From an uncultured Veillonella sp. (GTDB lineage: Bacteria; Bacillota; Negativicutes; Veillonellales; Veillonellaceae), in contig USQK01000001.1 in the NCBI GenBank assembly GCA_900556785.1, positions 9,938 through 73,937 of the forward strand: a DNA stretch of 64,000 bases, written 5' to 3'. Every line of letters begins with the position of its first letter. Within the stretch, counting starts at the first letter, position 1. The notes beneath the pieces are model-generated. The model did not search any database. It was not told where the DNA came from and saw only the letters and a program-made list of their open reading frames with translations. Positions 47,121 through 54,864 of the stretch are shown here, in pieces. The translations under genes were made by a program, and so were the position numbers.

Positions 47121-47498
47121 ATGAAGCAAACAGAATTAGGCGCAGCTATAGAGTCTGCGAAAGGAGAGGCTACAGAGGTCAAGACTGTAAAGGTAGATAT
47201 TTTTGACATCCCTGAAACGAAGGTTGAGGAATATATTGCTAATCGTAAAGAGGTAGCAGAAGCAGCAGCACAGGTTATGAGATCATACTGTGTTACTGTA
47301 AAACGTGAAACTTTAGATCCTGAAGAAGGGGAAGCAGTGGTTGGTTACTATATAACGGGTGAAATTCTAATGTGCGTCATCTTGGACCCATTTGAAGTGC
47401 CTGTTATGAAGGTAGCTCTTGATAAAGGGACTCTTAAGGACTATATTTTAGCAGCTAATGATTTAACAGAAGACATGTTAGCGTCTCTTGAAAAGTAA
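47121..47498 (+). CDS. Small acidic protein of unknown function
   Basis: 125 residues, no signal peptide or membrane span. Family not recognised. Sequence is a simple alpha/beta mixture rich in Glu and Val (VKTVKVDIFDIPETKVEEYI, YITGEILMCVILDPFEVPVM). ATG 47121 chosen because GAGG lies eight nt upstream; GTG 47115 is also in frame. It follows the M18 peptidase by 50 nt and could share its transcript. The next genes have their own promoter. Confidence 0.6.
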   Translation: MKQTELGAAIESAKGEATEVKTVKVDIFDIPETKVEEYIANRKEVAEAAAQVMRSYCVTVKRETLDPEEGEAVVGYYITGEILMCVILDPFEVPVMKVALDKGTLKDYILAANDLTEDMLASLEK

Positions 47499-47561
47499 AA
47501 GGATTTCGTATCTTAATGTGTTCTATAAATGGACAAATGTAAAATACTTTAACCTGCTACA

Positions 47562-47590
47562 TTGATGTAGTAAAGAAATTTGTTTATAAT
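47562..47590 (+). promoter_or_regulatory. Promoter of the TrpX-like ABC transporter operon
   Basis: Sigma-A type boxes TTGATG (47562-47567), 17-nt spacer, TATAAT (47585-47590), 39 nt before the first ATG. No T-box, trp leader or riboswitch element was seen between the promoter and the gene. Confidence 0.7.
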
Positions 47591-47629
47591 AGATGTATTA
47601 TAGTCATTGCAGATAGGAAGGAAATCCCC

Positions 47630-48607
47630 ATGAATTTAAAAAAAGGTATTGCCCTAGCGCTCACGGCGGCAGCATTGATGGCATTTACAGGCTGTGGATC
47701 CAATGGAACAACATCTAATGGTGAATACAAGGTTGGCGTAGTACAACTGGTTGAACATCCTGCACTTGATGCAGCAAACAAAGGTTTTGTTGATGCTTTA
47801 AAAGAAAAAGGCTTGGCAGATAAAATTACCTTTGACCAACAAAATGCACAAGCTGATCAATCTAATTTGAACAGTATTGCACAGCGTTTTGTATCTGATC
47901 GTAAAAACTTAATCTTAGCGATTGCAACACCGGCAGCTCAATCTATGGCGAATGCAACTCACGATATTCCAATCTTGGGTACTGCTATCACTGATTATGA
48001 ATCAGCTAAACTTGTTAAATCTAATGAAAAACCAGGTGGTAATGTATCTGGTACATCTGATATGAACCCAGTAGAACAACAAGTTGATTTAATTTTACAA
48101 GTATTACCAAATACTAAGACAATTGGTACTATTTATAGCTCTAGTGAAGTAAACTCTCAAATTCAAGTTGAGAAAATGAAAGCTTACGCAGCTACAAAAG
48201 GTGTTAAGGTTGAAGAGGTTACCGTTTCTAACGTAAACGATATTCAACAAGCAGCACAAAATCTTGTGTCTCAACGTGTAGACGCAATTTATGTGCCAAC
48301 AGATAATGTAGTAGCTTCTGCGATGAGCAATCTTGTAGCGATTACCGACCCAGCAAAAATTCCTGTGTTTGGCGGCGAAGATAACCACGTAAAAGGTGGT
48401 GCTGTAATGTCCTTGTCCGTAGATTACTACAAACTTGGATACCAAACAGGTTTAATGGCAGCTAAAATTTTAACTGGTGAAGCTAAAGTTGAAGATATGC
48501 CTATTGAAATGCAAAAAGAATTTAAATTAGTTGTAAGTAAAGATAAATTACAAAAATTGGGCATCACATTACCAGAAGAATTGATGAACAAAGCAACTAT
48601 GATTTAA
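47630..48607 (+). CDS. ABC transporter substrate-binding lipoprotein, TrpX-like, copy 1
   Basis: 325 residues. Lipoprotein signal MNLKKGIALALTAAALMAFT with lipobox Cys at about residue 22. The mature part is of the ABC_sub_bind (PF04392-type) family: VGVVQLVEHPALDAANKGFV, QNAQADQSNLNSIAQRFVSD, ILAIATPAAQSMANATHDIP, GTAITDY, GGNVSGTSDMNP and YVPTDNVVASAMSNL. Family members bind tryptophan, tyrosine or other small ligands. A second copy, the permease and the ATPase follow directly with short gaps. ATG follows AGGAAGGAAATCCCC. Confidence 0.88.
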   Translation: MNLKKGIALALTAAALMAFTGCGSNGTTSNGEYKVGVVQLVEHPALDAANKGFVDALKEKGLADKITFDQQNAQADQSNLNSIAQRFVSDRKNLILAIATPAAQSMANATHDIPILGTAITDYESAKLVKSNEKPGGNVSGTSDMNPVEQQVDLILQVLPNTKTIGTIYSSSEVNSQIQVEKMKAYAATKGVKVEEVTVSNVNDIQQAAQNLVSQRVDAIYVPTDNVVASAMSNLVAITDPAKIPVFGGEDNHVKGGAVMSLSVDYYKLGYQTGLMAAKILTGEAKVEDMPIEMQKEFKLVVSKDKLQKLGITLPEELMNKATMI

Positions 48608-48631
48608 TACACAACTGGTAAGGAGTTACAT

Positions 48632-49612
48632 ATGAACTGGAAAAAAGGTATTGCAGTAGCACTTAGTGCTATCTCTATTATGGCAATGGTAGCTGGTTGC
48701 GGTTCCAATACAGCAACTAATGATCAAAAGAAAATCGGAGTTATTCAATTGGTAGAACATCCATCTCTTGATGCCGCTAATAAAGGCTTTGTTGATGGCC
48801 TTGCATCTAAAGGTTATAAAGATGGGGAAAACATCAAATTAGACCAACAAAATGCTCAAGCCGACCAATCTAATTTAAATAGTATTGCTCAACGTTTTGT
48901 ATCTGATAAAAAGGATTTAGTATTAGCCATTGCAACGCCAGCTGCACAAACTATGGCAAACGCATCTCATGATATTCCTATCATGGGTACTGCTATTACA
49001 GACTACGTTACAGCAAAACTTGTTCAATCTAACGAACATCCAGGTGGTAATGTTTCTGGTACATCTGATATGACACCTGTAGAAAAAGAGGTTGATCTTA
49101 TTATTGCATTAGTACCAAATGTAAAACGTATTGGTGCAATTTACACATCTTCTGAAATCAACTCCCAACTTCAAGTTGAAAAAATGAAAGCTTATGCAGC
49201 TACTAAAGGTATCACTGTTGTAGAAGCAACTGTTTCTAACGTAAATGATATCCAACAAGCAGCTACAAATCTTGTAAACCAAGATGTACAAGCTATTTAT
49301 ACACCAACTGATAATGTATTGGCATCTGCTATGGCTAACTTAGCTCAAATTACTGATGCTGCTAAAATTCCAGTATTTGCTGCCGATGAAGGCATGACAA
49401 TGACTGGTGGTGTGGCAACATATTCTGTTGACTACTATAAATTAGGTTATCAAACTGGTTTAATGGCTGCAAAAGTGCTTTCTGGTGAAGCTAAAATTTC
49501 TGATTTAGCCATTGAAACACAAAAAGATATTAAGTTAACTGTTAATGAAGAACGTGCTAAAAAATTAGGTATCACAATTCCTGAAGCACTTCGTAAAGAT
49601 ATGAAACAATAG
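48632..49612 (+). CDS. ABC transporter substrate-binding lipoprotein, TrpX-like, copy 2
   Basis: 326 residues, a tandem duplicate of the preceding gene. Lipobox Cys at about residue 23 (IMAMVAGCGS). It shares long stretches with copy 1: QNAQADQSNLNSIAQRFVSD, GGNVSGTSDM, KMKAYAATKG, and SNVNDIQQAA. It differs in ligand-pocket regions: FGGEDNHVKGGAV in copy 1 against FAADEGMTMTGGVA here. Two binding proteins for one permease can widen ligand range. It follows copy 1 by 24 nt with AAGGAG before the ATG. Confidence 0.88.
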   Translation: MNWKKGIAVALSAISIMAMVAGCGSNTATNDQKKIGVIQLVEHPSLDAANKGFVDGLASKGYKDGENIKLDQQNAQADQSNLNSIAQRFVSDKKDLVLAIATPAAQTMANASHDIPIMGTAITDYVTAKLVQSNEHPGGNVSGTSDMTPVEKEVDLIIALVPNVKRIGAIYTSSEINSQLQVEKMKAYAATKGITVVEATVSNVNDIQQAATNLVNQDVQAIYTPTDNVLASAMANLAQITDAAKIPVFAADEGMTMTGGVATYSVDYYKLGYQTGLMAAKVLSGEAKISDLAIETQKDIKLTVNEERAKKLGITIPEALRKDMKQ

Positions 49613-49623
49613 AGGAGATTTTG

Positions 49624-50496
49624 ATGTTAGATTTAGTGGTAGGCACCATAACAACTGGCCTTTTATGGTCTTTGTTAGCGGTTGGTGTTTTCATCACCTT
49701 CCGTGTATTAGATGTGGCTGACTTAACCGTAGAAGGTACGTTTCCAATGGGGGCGGCCATTTCTGCAATTTTAATTACAAGTGGTATGAACCCAATCCTA
49801 TCTATCTTGATTGCCGGCATTGGCGGTATGGCCGCAGGTGCTGTAACAGGTTGGATTCATACAAAATTGAAGATACCTGCATTGCTAGCTGGTATCTTAA
49901 CAATGATTGCTTTATACTCCATTAATCTTCATATTATGGGTAAAGCTAATGTATCCTTGCTTCGTATGGATACAATTTATACAATCATCGGTAGTGTACT
50001 TCACACAGCAAACATGTGGTCTGCAGCTATCGTAGGTATCATCGTAGCTGTTGTAGTTTGCTTATTACTATTCTGGTTCTTCGGTACTGAAATTGGTACA
50101 GCATTACGTGCAACAGGTGTTAACCCTCAAATGATTCGTGCTCAAGGTGTAAATACTGACAACATGATCGTTTTAGGTCTTTTGATTTCCAACGGTTTTG
50201 TTGGTATGTCTGGTGCATTGATTGGCCAATTCCAAGGCTTTGCCGACGTAGGTATGGGTATTGGTACTATCGTAATCGGTTTGGCTTCCGTAATTATCGG
50301 TGAGGTAGTATTTGGTACAAAATCCTTCGTACGTAGCCTTATCGCTGTAGTACTTGGTTCTATCGTATATCGTATCGTTATTGCGGCTGTACTCTATATG
50401 GGTATGCCACCAAACGACTTGAAATTATTTACTGCTATTCTTGTTGCCATCGCGCTTTCCTTGCCTACATTGAAAGCAAAATGGTTGGCTCGCTAA
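49624..50496 (+). CDS. ABC transporter permease, TrpY-like
   Basis: 290 residues, eight or more hydrophobic segments of the branched-chain/ribose-type permease fold. Seen: GLLWSLLAVGVFITFRVLDV, DLTVEGTFPMGAAISAILI, GTEIGTALRATGVNPQMIRA with the E-A-A-like coupling loop, and VIIGEVVFGTKSFVRSLIAV. ATG 49624 follows GAGGAG by about seven nt; TTG 49621 is in frame but closer. Transport domain for the two upstream binding proteins and the ATPase 10 nt downstream. Confidence 0.88.
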   Translation: MLDLVVGTITTGLLWSLLAVGVFITFRVLDVADLTVEGTFPMGAAISAILITSGMNPILSILIAGIGGMAAGAVTGWIHTKLKIPALLAGILTMIALYSINLHIMGKANVSLLRMDTIYTIIGSVLHTANMWSAAIVGIIVAVVVCLLLFWFFGTEIGTALRATGVNPQMIRAQGVNTDNMIVLGLLISNGFVGMSGALIGQFQGFADVGMGIGTIVIGLASVIIGEVVFGTKSFVRSLIAVVLGSIVYRIVIAAVLYMGMPPNDLKLFTAILVAIALSLPTLKAKWLAR

Positions 50497-50506
50497 GGAG
50501 GACACT

Positions 50507-51304
50507 ATGTTAGAAGTAAAAAATATGGTAAAAACCTTCTTTAAGGGCACAATTAATGAAAAGACTGCATTACAAGGCATTAATCTTCGTCTAGAAGAGG
50601 GTGATTTTTGTACTGTCATTGGTGGTAATGGTGCTGGTAAAAGTACTTTGTTAAACTCCATTGCTGGTGTATTTCCAGTAGATGAAGGATCCATTACAAT
50701 TAATGAGATTGATGTGACAAAAATGCCAGAATACAAACGTGCTAAATACATTGGTCGTGTATTCCAAGACCCTATGGTTGGTACTGCTGGTAATATGCAA
50801 ATCGAGGAAAACTTGATTCTTGCTATGCGCCGTGGTAAAAGCTTAGGTCTTAAATGGGCTTTCAAAGATAGTGAACAAGCATTTTTCAAGGAACGTCTTG
50901 CATTATTAGGCTTAGGCCTTGAAGATCGTTTATCTGCTCGCATGGGCCTACTATCTGGTGGTCAACGTCAATCTATTACATTGTTAATGGCTACTATGCT
51001 TCGTCCAGAACTCTTATTGTTGGATGAGCATACGGCGGCACTTGACCCTAAAACTGCAGAAAATGTATTGCAACTAACAGATAAACTCGTTGCAGAACAT
51101 AATCTAACAACTCTTATGATTACCCATAATATGCGTGATGCATTGCGATTTGGTAATCGCCTCATCATGATGGACGCTGGTCGAATCATCTATGATGTAA
51201 AAGGGGAAGAAAAGAAACAATTAACTGTTGCGGACTTACTTCAAAAGTTCGAGGTAGCTGGTGATAATGCACTGAGTGACCGCATGGTGCTAGGTGCTAA
51301 ATAA
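50507..51304 (+). CDS. ABC transporter ATP-binding protein, TrpZ-like
   Basis: 265 residues. Walker A VIGGNGAGKSTLLN, Q-loop GRVFQDPMVGTAGNMQIEEN, signature LLSGGQRQSITLLMA, Walker B LLLLDEHTAALDPKT and H-switch MITHNMRDALRFG. The D-E-H (rather than D-E-P) Walker B and the FQDPMxGTA Q-loop are typical of the ATPases paired with PF04392 binding proteins. Last gene of the four-gene operon; energises import from the periplasm. Confidence 0.92.
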   Translation: MLEVKNMVKTFFKGTINEKTALQGINLRLEEGDFCTVIGGNGAGKSTLLNSIAGVFPVDEGSITINEIDVTKMPEYKRAKYIGRVFQDPMVGTAGNMQIEENLILAMRRGKSLGLKWAFKDSEQAFFKERLALLGLGLEDRLSARMGLLSGGQRQSITLLMATMLRPELLLLDEHTAALDPKTAENVLQLTDKLVAEHNLTTLMITHNMRDALRFGNRLIMMDAGRIIYDVKGEEKKQLTVADLLQKFEVAGDNALSDRMVLGAK

Positions 51305-51351
51305 TAGAAGGAAGTTCTAATCTATCTTTTGTTCAATTACTGTATTTTTGC

Positions 51352-51380
51352 TTTACAAGATAGGGCAGATACTGTATACT
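51352..51380 (+). promoter_or_regulatory. Promoter of rpsO
   Basis: TTTACA (51352-51357), 17-nt spacer, TATACT (51375-51380). The transcript would have a leader of about 90 nt before rpsO, room for S15 autoregulation, though no specific pseudoknot was identified. Confidence 0.65.
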
Positions 51381-51475
51381 AAATTAGGTCGTAAGACATA
51401 TCGTAAGCGAAGTATTCGATTCTCCAACGGTTACTTAAGCTTATCGGGATTATAATTTTTTAGGAGGTAACATTA

Positions 51476-51742
51476 ATGTTAACTACAGAAGCTAAATTAG
51501 CAGTAATTAAAGAATACGCTACTCATGAAGGTGACACTGGTTCTCCAGAAGTACAAGTTGCGATTTTAACAAGTCGCATTCAATACTTAACTGAACACTT
51601 GAAAGAGCACAAAAAAGACCATCATTCCCGTCGTGGTTTGTTGAAATTGGTTGGTCAACGCCGTAACATGCTTGACTACCTTCGTCGTAAAGATATCGAA
51701 CGTTACCGTTCCCTTATTGAACGCCTTGGTCTTCGTAAATAA
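51476..51742 (+). CDS. rpsO: 30S ribosomal protein S15
   Basis: 88 residues, primary 16S rRNA-binding protein of the 30S central domain. Family pattern complete: [40 protein letters not shown] and [20 protein letters not shown]. Strong TAGGAGG before ATG. It has its own promoter and a short G+C-rich terminator, followed by pnp in the common rpsO-pnp order. Confidence 0.98.
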   Translation: MLTTEAKLAVIKEYATHEGDTGSPEVQVAILTSRIQYLTEHLKEHKKDHHSRRGLLKLVGQRRNMLDYLRRKDIERYRSLIERLGLRK

Positions 51743-51750
51743 TAAAATTA

Positions 51751-51776
51751 GCCGTCCTAAAGGACGGCTTTTTTAT
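51751..51776 (+). terminator. Intrinsic terminator between rpsO and pnp
   Basis: Stem GCCGTCC / GGACGGC with a TAAA loop and TTTTTTATTTT. Located 9 nt after the rpsO stop. Confidence 0.9.
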
Positions 51777-51782
51777 TTTGAA

Positions 51783-51812
51783 TTGGCTATTTAGCTTTAA
51801 TTGATATATAAT
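51783..51812 (+). promoter_or_regulatory. Probable pnp promoter
   Basis: TTGGCT (51783-51788), 18-nt spacer, TATAAT (51807-51812), 42 nt before the pnp ATG. Overlaps the end of the rpsO terminator region. Confidence 0.55.
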
Positions 51813-51853
51813 TAGAAGGTATACATATAAGAAGATTTTTAGGAGGAATAGGA

Positions 51854-53923
51854 ATGGAACAATTCCAAATGGACCTAGCTGGTCGTATGCTTACGATTGA
51901 GACTGGGGAACTTGCAAAACAAGCTAGCGGTGCTGTAATGGTTGGCTATGGCGATACTCGTGTACTGGTTACTGCTACAGGCTCTAAAGAGGCGAAGGAT
52001 ATCGACTTCTTCCCACTTACAGTAGACTATGAAGAAAAAATGTACGCTGTTGGTCGTTTACCAGGTGGCTTCATTAAACGTGAAGCACGTCCACCTGAAT
52101 CTGCGATTTTGAATAGCCGTTTGATTGACCGTCCTATTCGTCCATTATTTGATAAAGGTGTACGTAATGAAGTACACGTAGTAGCAACAGTTATGTCCGT
52201 TGATCAAGATTGTGATCCAGCAATCTGTGGTATGATTGGCGCTTCCGCTGCTTTATCTATTTCTGATATTCCTTGGAATGGTCCTATTGCAGGCGTTCGC
52301 ATGGGTCGTATCAACGGTGAATTTGTTGTAAACCCGACAAAAGAACAATTAGAAGCAACAGATCTTAACATTGTTGTAGCTGGTACAAAAGATGCTATCC
52401 TCATGGTTGAAGGTGGTGCTAAAGAGGTTCCAGAAGAAACTATTCTTGAAGTCATCATGGCAGCTCATGAAGAAATTAAAAAAATCGTAGCTTTCCAAGA
52501 AGATATGAAAGCAAAAGTGGGCAAGGAAAAACGCGTATTTGAAAGTAAAGACGTGCCTGCTGAAATCGCTGAAGCTGTTCGTGCATATGGTCATGATAAA
52601 CTTGATGCAGCAGTTCGTTGTGCAGATAAACAACAACGTGATGCGCAAGAAAGCGAAGTACGTGCCGATGTATTAGCTCACTTTGAAGAAATCTACCCAG
52701 ATAATTTGGGTGATGTAAATAAAGCATTTGACGCAATGACAAAAGAAATCGTACGTCATATGATTACTGTTGAAAAAATTCGTCCAGATGGTCGTAAACT
52801 TGATGAAGTTCGTCCAATCTCTTGCCGTACAGGTGTCTTACCTCGTACACATGGTTCTGGCTTATTTACTCGTGGTCAAACTCAAGTATTGAACGTTGCT
52901 ACTGTAGCTCCATTGTCTGAAACTCAAACAATTGATGGCATTGGTTTAGAAACAGAAAAACGTTATATTCACCACTATAATTTTCCATCCTTCTCCGTAG
53001 GTGAAACTCGTTCCTCCCGTGGTCCTGGCCGTCGTGAAATTGGTCATGGTGCGTTGGCTGAGCGTGCATTGGTACCTGTAATTCCTAGTGAAGAAGAATT
53101 CCCATATGCATTGCGCTTAGTATCTGAAGTATTGGAATCCAATGGTTCTAGCTCCATGGCATCCGTATGTGGTTCCACATTATCCTTGATGGATGCTGGT
53201 GTACCTATTAAAGCTCCTGTTGCTGGTATCGCTATGGGTCTCGTAACTCAAGGCGAACACTATACAATCTTAACTGATATCCAAGGCATGGAAGATGCTC
53301 TTGGCGACATGGACTTTAAAGTGGCTGGTACAGCAAAAGGTGTAACAGCAATTCAAATGGATATTAAAATTTCCGGCTTATCTCGTGAAATCCTTCATGA
53401 AGCATTAGAACAAGCTCATAAAGGCCGTATGCATATCATGGGTATCATGCTTGATACAATTGCTGAACCACGTCAACAAATGTCTGAATATGCTCCACGT
53501 ATTATTACAATGAAAATTGATCCAGATAAGATTCGCGATGTAATTGGTTCTGGCGGTAAAGTAATTCGTGGTATCATCGATGAAACAGGTGCAAAAATCG
53601 ACATCGAAGATGATGGTACAGTATTCATCGCTTCTGTAGATCAAGAAGGTGCTGCTAAAGCACAACAAATCATTGAAAACCTTACTAAAGAAGTTGAAGT
53701 AGGCGAAGTATACCTTGGTAAAGTAACTCGTTTGATGGCATTCGGTGCTTTCGTAGAAGTATTACCAGGTAAAGAAGGTCTTGTACATATTTCCAAACTT
53801 GCGAAAGAACGCGTTGAAAATGTAGAAGACGTAGTAAGTGTAGGGGATGAAATCATGGTAAAAGTTATCGAAATCGATAAACAGGGCCGTGTAAACTTGT
53901 CCCGTAAAGATTGTTTAAAATAA
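51854..53923 (+). CDS. pnp: Polyribonucleotide nucleotidyltransferase (PNPase)
   Basis: Phosphorolytic 3'-5' exoribonuclease of RNA decay and stable-RNA quality control. 689 residues, normal. Two RNase PH cores: [20 protein letters not shown] in the first, with helical linker at about 210-300, and [20 protein letters not shown] plus [20 protein letters not shown] in the second. Then KH ([20 protein letters not shown]) and S1 ([20 protein letters not shown]) RNA-binding domains. Start follows TTAGGAGGAATAGGA. dut follows after 10 nt. In other bacteria PNPase works with Ro and Y RNA; a Ro-like gene lies 0.9 kb downstream here. Confidence 0.98.
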   Translation: MEQFQMDLAGRMLTIETGELAKQASGAVMVGYGDTRVLVTATGSKEAKDIDFFPLTVDYEEKMYAVGRLPGGFIKREARPPESAILNSRLIDRPIRPLFDKGVRNEVHVVATVMSVDQDCDPAICGMIGASAALSISDIPWNGPIAGVRMGRINGEFVVNPTKEQLEATDLNIVVAGTKDAILMVEGGAKEVPEETILEVIMAAHEEIKKIVAFQEDMKAKVGKEKRVFESKDVPAEIAEAVRAYGHDKLDAAVRCADKQQRDAQESEVRADVLAHFEEIYPDNLGDVNKAFDAMTKEIVRHMITVEKIRPDGRKLDEVRPISCRTGVLPRTHGSGLFTRGQTQVLNVATVAPLSETQTIDGIGLETEKRYIHHYNFPSFSVGETRSSRGPGRREIGHGALAERALVPVIPSEEEFPYALRLVSEVLESNGSSSMASVCGSTLSLMDAGVPIKAPVAGIAMGLVTQGEHYTILTDIQGMEDALGDMDFKVAGTAKGVTAIQMDIKISGLSREILHEALEQAHKGRMHIMGIMLDTIAEPRQQMSEYAPRIITMKIDPDKIRDVIGSGGKVIRGIIDETGAKIDIEDDGTVFIASVDQEGAAKAQQIIENLTKEVEVGEVYLGKVTRLMAFGAFVEVLPGKEGLVHISKLAKERVENVEDVVSVGDEIMVKVIEIDKQGRVNLSRKDCLK

Positions 53924-53933
53924 GAGGTGTTAC

Positions 53934-54383
53934 ATGGATATTCGTGGCTTTGAAGTAGTTTCTGCTTTTGAAGAACAAGATATCAATTTACCGACACGTA
54001 AAACAACAGAAAGCGCAGGCTATGATATTGAATGCGCTGAAGCTGTTACTTTAGAACCAGGTCAAGTAGTATTAGTGCCAACAGGTATTAAAGCTTTCAT
54101 GGCATACGATGAATACCTTGCCATTCACATTCGTTCTAGCATGGCCATTAAACGCCATCTAGCACTTGTAAATAGCACAGGTATTATCGACAGTGATTAC
54201 TATAATAATGAGGACAACGAAGGTCATATCATGATCGCTCTACTCAATTATGGTAAAGAAACAGTTTCCCTTGAAAAAGGTGAACGTGTTGCTCAAGGTA
54301 TTTTCTCTAAATACCTTATTACTAACGATGACGATGCTACAGGCATTCGTACAGGTGGTATTGGTAGCACTGGGACTATGTAA
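53934..54383 (+). CDS. dut: dUTP diphosphatase
   Basis: Hydrolyses dUTP to dUMP, preventing uracil incorporation in DNA. 149 residues, trimeric beta-fold type. Motif 1 ESAGYDIECAE (where many have AAGYDL), motif 2 IRSSMAIKRHL, motif 3 VNSTGIIDSDYYNN (where the common form is G-x-I-D-x-x-Y-R/T-G), motif 4 KGERVAQGIFSKYL, and motif 5 GIRTGGIGSTG at the end. Motif 3 ends in NNEDNEGHI rather than the usual R/TGEI, a variant seen in some Firmicutes. Follows pnp by 10 nt. Confidence 0.9.
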   Translation: MDIRGFEVVSAFEEQDINLPTRKTTESAGYDIECAEAVTLEPGQVVLVPTGIKAFMAYDEYLAIHIRSSMAIKRHLALVNSTGIIDSDYYNNEDNEGHIMIALLNYGKETVSLEKGERVAQGIFSKYLITNDDDATGIRTGGIGSTGTM

Positions 54384-54411
54384 ACTAAATACGATTCTAA
54401 ATAGAATGGTG

Positions 54412-54443
54412 AAAGCCGCTCAACTAGGTTGGGCGGCTTTTTC
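54412..54443 (+). terminator. Intrinsic terminator after dut
   Basis: Stem AAAGCCGCTCAAC / GTTGGGCGGCTTT with a TAG loop and T run. It isolates the following promoter and RNA. Confidence 0.92.
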
Positions 54444-54467
54444 TAATAAAATTTTTTAAATTAATTA

Positions 54468-54496
54468 TTGACACACACGGATGCGTGTATTATAAT
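54468..54496 (+). promoter_or_regulatory. Perfect-consensus promoter with palindromic spacer
   Basis: TTGACA (54468-54473), exactly 17 nt, TATAAT (54491-54496). It is the only promoter in the window that matches both boxes perfectly. The spacer contains the inverted repeat ACACG-gatg-CGTGT, a possible operator between the boxes. Transcription should start near 54503. Confidence 0.85.
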
Positions 54497-54502
54497 TACA
54501 TC

Positions 54503-54843
54503 ATCAGGTGAGTTAAATCACCAACATGTAGAACAGAAAGACTTAGGTTCTAACAGCAATCTTATACTATACATAGTTTAATAGAGATGATTATAGAATC
54601 TAGTATAATTTAATAGTTATCGTTCATAAACGATTCATAAGGTTAGACACTAGCAGCAATCCATCGATTAAATAATCAGAAAAAGTGATTTTGGAGACTT
54701 TTTGGTCTAGAGTATCGTGTCTAGTTAGCCTTAGCCTCAGTAAGGTTAGTAATTGTCTTGAACTTTGTATTGTAACCGCTCACGGTTGTCGTGTTTATTT
54801 TGCTTTCAAAATTTACGTTGTGATAATCCGGAGTGGTTTTTTA
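54503..54843 (+). ncRNA. Candidate structured RNA (about 340 nt) upstream of the Ro-like gene
   Basis: About 340 nt without a convincing ORF between a perfect promoter and a hairpin ending in T6. Hairpins seen in order: GGTGA/TCACC (54507-54522); AGAAC/GTTCT (54530-54551); AATCA/TGATT (54674-54690); a long-range 7-bp pairing TAGACAC (54644-54650) with GTGTCTA (54717-54723); TTAGCCTTA/TAAGGTTAG (54725-54749, two wobbles); then a final long hairpin. The 12-mer CTARCAGCAATC occurs twice, at 54550-54561 and 54650-54661, exactly 100 nt apart. It could be a free small RNA bound by the downstream Ro-like ring, or a long 5' leader with an attenuator. I see no clear tRNA-like T-loop, so it is not a recognisable YrlA. 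Confidence 0.55.
54774..54843 (+). terminator. Long terminal hairpin with T6, just before the Ro-like gene
   Basis: AACCGCTC (54774-54781) pairs with GAGTGGTT (54831-54838); CGGTTGTC (54783-54790) pairs with GATAATCCG (54822-54830) with one bulged T; ATTTTG/CAAAAT closes the tip (54797-54812). Six T residues run from 54837 to 54842. It ends 22 nt before the next ATG, so it acts either as terminator of a free RNA or as attenuator of the gene. Confidence 0.7.
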
Positions 54844-54864
54844 TATGCTAAGGAGATAGGAACT

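Noticed and set aside
47499..47629. Tryptophan T-box in front of the TrpX-like operon
   Set aside because: The leader between promoter and ATG is only about 35 nt, too short for a T-box.
54503..54843. YrlA-type Y RNA with tRNA-like domain
   Set aside because: No T-loop GGTTCGAATCC-like motif or D-loop pattern could be found, so the element is reported only as an unnamed structured RNA.
54685..54864. In-frame extension of the Ro-like gene upstream to a GTG at 54685
   Set aside because: The added 60 residues run through the structured RNA and its terminator, show no family similarity, and lack a ribosome binding site. ATG 54865 has AAGGAG at good spacing.
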